Part shown: one piece after another, positions 6,183 through 7,889 of the stretch | Layout of the letters: each line of letters starts with the position of its first letter | Numbering within the stretch: the stretch's first letter is position 1 | Assembly (NCBI GenBank): GCA_003644265.1 | Contig: QNBX01000184.1 | Location: forward strand, 1-7,889 | Length of the DNA: 7,889 nucleotides | Direction of reading: 5' to 3' | Origin: Planctomycetota bacterium | GTDB lineage: Bacteria; Planctomycetota; B15-G4 | Notes under the pieces: generated by a model | Told to the model about the DNA's origin: nothing | Databases searched by the model: none | The model's input: the letters and a program-made list of their open reading frames with translations, nothing else | Position numbers and translations under genes: made by a program

Positions 6183-7074
6183 GCGCCCCGCGCTGGTGGT
6201 GGCCGGCGCCGGCGCGGCCGGGACCGGCGTGGCCCTGGCCCTGCACCGATCCGGCTGGCCCGTGGATGCCCTGGCCTGTCGCAGTGTCGAGCGCGCCCAG
6301 GAGCGCGTGGCCTTGCTGGACACGGGCCGCGCCCTGAGCCTGGAGCAACTGTGTGCCGAGCAGCCCGCCGACGGCGCCGCGCGGCTGCTGCTGATCGCCG
6401 TGCCCGACCACGCCATCGCCGAGCTGGCCTCACACCTGAGCCGGCGGCCCTGGGCACCCGACAGCGTGGCCTTGCACCTCTCGGGCTCCGTGGAGGTGGC
6501 CGCCCTGCAGCCCCTGCGCGACGCGGGCCTGGCCGTGGGCGGCTGCCACCCGCTCAAGAGCTTCGTCGACCCGCAGCGGGCCGCCGAGACCATGGCCGAC
6601 ACCGTCTTCGCTCTCGAAGGTGACGCGGCGGCCGCGGCTCTGGCCGAACAACTGGCGCACGACCTGCATGCTCGCCCCTTCACGCTGCGACCCGGCCGCC
6701 GGGCCGCCTGGCACGCCGCCGCGACCCACGCCTCCAACCACCTGGTGGCGCTGCTCGATCAAGCGCTCGACCTGGCTCAGACCGCGGGTCTCTCCCGCGA
6801 CCAGGCCCGCGCCGCGCTGCTGCCCCTGCTCGACGGCACGCTGCACAACCTGCGCGCACACCCGCCGGCCGAGGCGCTCACCGGACCCGTCCTGCGCGGC
6901 GACGTGGATGTCGTGGCGCGGCACCTGACCACCCTCGCCGCCGGCCCGGCCGACAGCGCCGCGGCCTACCGCGCCCTGGCGCGCCGAGCCCTGGCCCTGG
7001 CCCGGACCCGCGGCACCCTGACGCCCTCGCAGCTGACCCGGCTCGAGACTCTGCTCTCCGAGGACACCCCATGA
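6130..7074 (+). CDS. Rossmann-like and DUF2520 domain protein (putative NAD(P)-dependent oxidoreductase)
   Basis: The product is a predicted dinucleotide-dependent oxidoreductase of unproven substrate. The N-terminal Rossmann domain has GAGAAG at 26-31 (Gly26, Gly28, Gly31) after a hydrophobic strand, then LLIAVPDHAI (87-96) and HLSGS (116-120). The C-terminal helical DUF2520 domain shows CHPLKSF (139-145), HAAATHASNHLVALLD (195-210) and ALTGPVLRGD (249-258), all typical of the family. Related genes often sit beside pantothenate genes, and panC is in this operon. Ketopantoate reductase is therefore a reasonable but unproven guess; no classical panE is visible here. The start is uncertain. ATG 6130 overlaps spoVG by 53 nt and lacks a clear Shine-Dalgarno. 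GTG 6196, after the spoVG stop, would begin almost directly at the glycine motif and leave only part of the first strand. The stop overlaps aroDE as ATGA. Confidence 0.88.
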   Translation: MARTTSPKTTSGSPRRAERPALVVAGAGAAGTGVALALHRSGWPVDALACRSVERAQERVALLDTGRALSLEQLCAEQPADGAARLLLIAVPDHAIAELASHLSRRPWAPDSVALHLSGSVEVAALQPLRDAGLAVGGCHPLKSFVDPQRAAETMADTVFALEGDAAAAALAEQLAHDLHARPFTLRPGRRAAWHAAATHASNHLVALLDQALDLAQTAGLSRDQARAALLPLLDGTLHNLRAHPPAEALTGPVLRGDVDVVARHLTTLAAGPADSAAAYRALARRALALARTRGTLTPSQLTRLETLLSEDTP

Positions 7075-7889
7075 CCACCCGGCTGGTGGCCACCCTGCTG
7101 ACCGACACCCCGGAACAGGCCGCGTCCGCCCTGGCCGCGCCCCTGCCCGGGGTCGACTTCGTGGAGCTGCGCCTCGACGCCCTGCGGGAGCCCCGCGCCC
7201 AGGCGGTCCAGGCGTTGCTGGCCCTGCCGCGCCGCGTGCCGGTCATCGCCACCTGCCGCGCGCCGGCGCAGGGCGGCCTGGCCGAGCTGGACGACGCGGC
7301 GCGCCTGGCCCTGCTGGCCGTGGCGGGCGAGGCCGGCGCCGAGCTGCTCGACCTCGAGGACACGGTCATCGATCAGCTGCCCGCCAGCGTACCCGGCGAC
7401 CGCATCGCCAGCTGCCACCTGTCGCGCTTCATGCCGCGGCTGACGTCGTTGGGCAAGCGCGTCATCGACCGCGGCGCGCGCTTCGCCAAGCTGGCCGTGC
7501 CCGCCAACTCACCTCGTCACCTGGCCAAGCTGCTGGAGCTGCAGGACGAGCTGGGCGAGCAGCTCGCGCTGGTGCCCACCGGACGACTGGCGGAAGCCGG
7601 CCGCGTCATGGCGGCCGCGCGCGGCTGCCCGCTGACGTACGGCGCCCTGGACGCCGAACGCCCGGGTCACCCCGACCAGCCGCACGCCCAGCGCCTGCAC
7701 GACGACTACGCCGTGGCGCTGCTCGGCCCCGCCACGCGCTTCGTAGCCGTGGTGGGCCGGCCGGTGCGACACAGCATGTCGCCGCGCTATCACAACGCCG
7801 TGCTGCGCGGCGTGGCCCAGAACACGCGCATGGTGCCCATGGAGCTGGACAAGCTGGCGGACCTCATGCCGCTGGTGGACGAGCTGCGC
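7071..7889 (+). CDS. aroDE: Bifunctional 3-dehydroquinate dehydratase (type I) / shikimate dehydrogenase, truncated by the window edge
   Basis: The open frame runs off the right edge after 273 codons. The first about 215 residues are a type I dehydroquinate dehydratase, which dehydrates 3-dehydroquinate through a Schiff base. VELRLDAL (31-38) gives Glu32, Arg34 and Asp36. IASCHLSRF (112-120) holds the catalytic His116. FAKLAV (138-143) holds the Schiff-base Lys140. AGRVMAAARGCPLTYGALD (176-194) includes the substrate Arg178. A second domain starts at about 223 with FVAVVGRPVRHSMSPRYHN, the shikimate-binding motif of AroE (Ser235, Ser237); its NADP-binding half lies beyond the window. One protein would thus catalyse dehydroquinate to dehydroshikimate to shikimate. 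Such fusions are known from plants, chlamydiae and planctomycetes. The ATG overlaps the upstream stop as ATGA, indicating translational coupling. The frame is continuous across the junction. Confidence 0.94.
   Translation, partial: MTTRLVATLLTDTPEQAASALAAPLPGVDFVELRLDALREPRAQAVQALLALPRRVPVIATCRAPAQGGLAELDDAARLALLAVAGEAGAELLDLEDTVIDQLPASVPGDRIASCHLSRFMPRLTSLGKRVIDRGARFAKLAVPANSPRHLAKLLELQDELGEQLALVPTGRLAEAGRVMAAARGCPLTYGALDAERPGHPDQPHAQRLHDDYAVALLGPATRFVAVVGRPVRHSMSPRYHNAVLRGVAQNTRMVPMELDKLADLMPLVDELR

Noticed and set aside
5607..6737. Long minus-strand frame opposite spoVG and the DUF2520 gene
   Set aside because: It is a GC-driven shadow. The plus-strand genes have conserved motifs and a strong Shine-Dalgarno.

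Overview
The window is very GC-rich, densely packed bacterial chromosomal DNA carrying core metabolic genes. The best lineage guess is Planctomycetota. The basis is a SpoVG homologue with a four-cysteine zinc ribbon inserted in its core, which I recall from planctomycete SpoVG proteins, and a fused AroD-AroE protein, also familiar from that group. This is inference, because no database search could be run. I saw no mobile element, CRISPR array, tRNA or rRNA.

Left part, minus strand (1-1366): the N-terminal 126 codons of enolase (eno) run off the left edge. Upstream of it is a 227-bp intergenic region with short repeats, then a 252-aa lipoprotein built of strictly 24-residue MORN_2/YwqK-type repeats. 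The stop codon of the lipoprotein lies inside a 12-bp tandem repeat.

A 216-bp divergent intergenic region (1367-1582) separates this from the plus-strand genes.

Right part, plus strand (1583-7889): eight tightly packed genes form one probable operon: psd, pssA, folK, panC, ispE, spoVG, a Rossmann/DUF2520 gene, and aroDE, which is cut by the right edge. psd/pssA, pssA/folK, folK/panC and DUF2520/aroDE overlap by 4 nt (GTGA or ATGA). panC and ispE are 1 nt apart. spoVG and DUF2520 may overlap by 53 nt. The only real gap, 51 nt between ispE and spoVG, holds a perfect 20-bp palindrome and a strong Shine-Dalgarno sequence.

Functionally the operon joins phosphatidylethanolamine synthesis (PssA makes phosphatidylserine, Psd decarboxylates it), folate (FolK), pantothenate/CoA (PanC, and possibly the DUF2520 protein), isoprenoid precursors by the MEP route (IspE), the shikimate pathway (AroDE) and a nucleic-acid-binding regulator (SpoVG). 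Most of it is ordinary housekeeping content. The points most worth a second look are the zinc-ribbon SpoVG, the DUF2520 gene in a pantothenate context, the stop codon within a tandem repeat, the perfectly phased lipoprotein repeats and the intercistronic palindrome.
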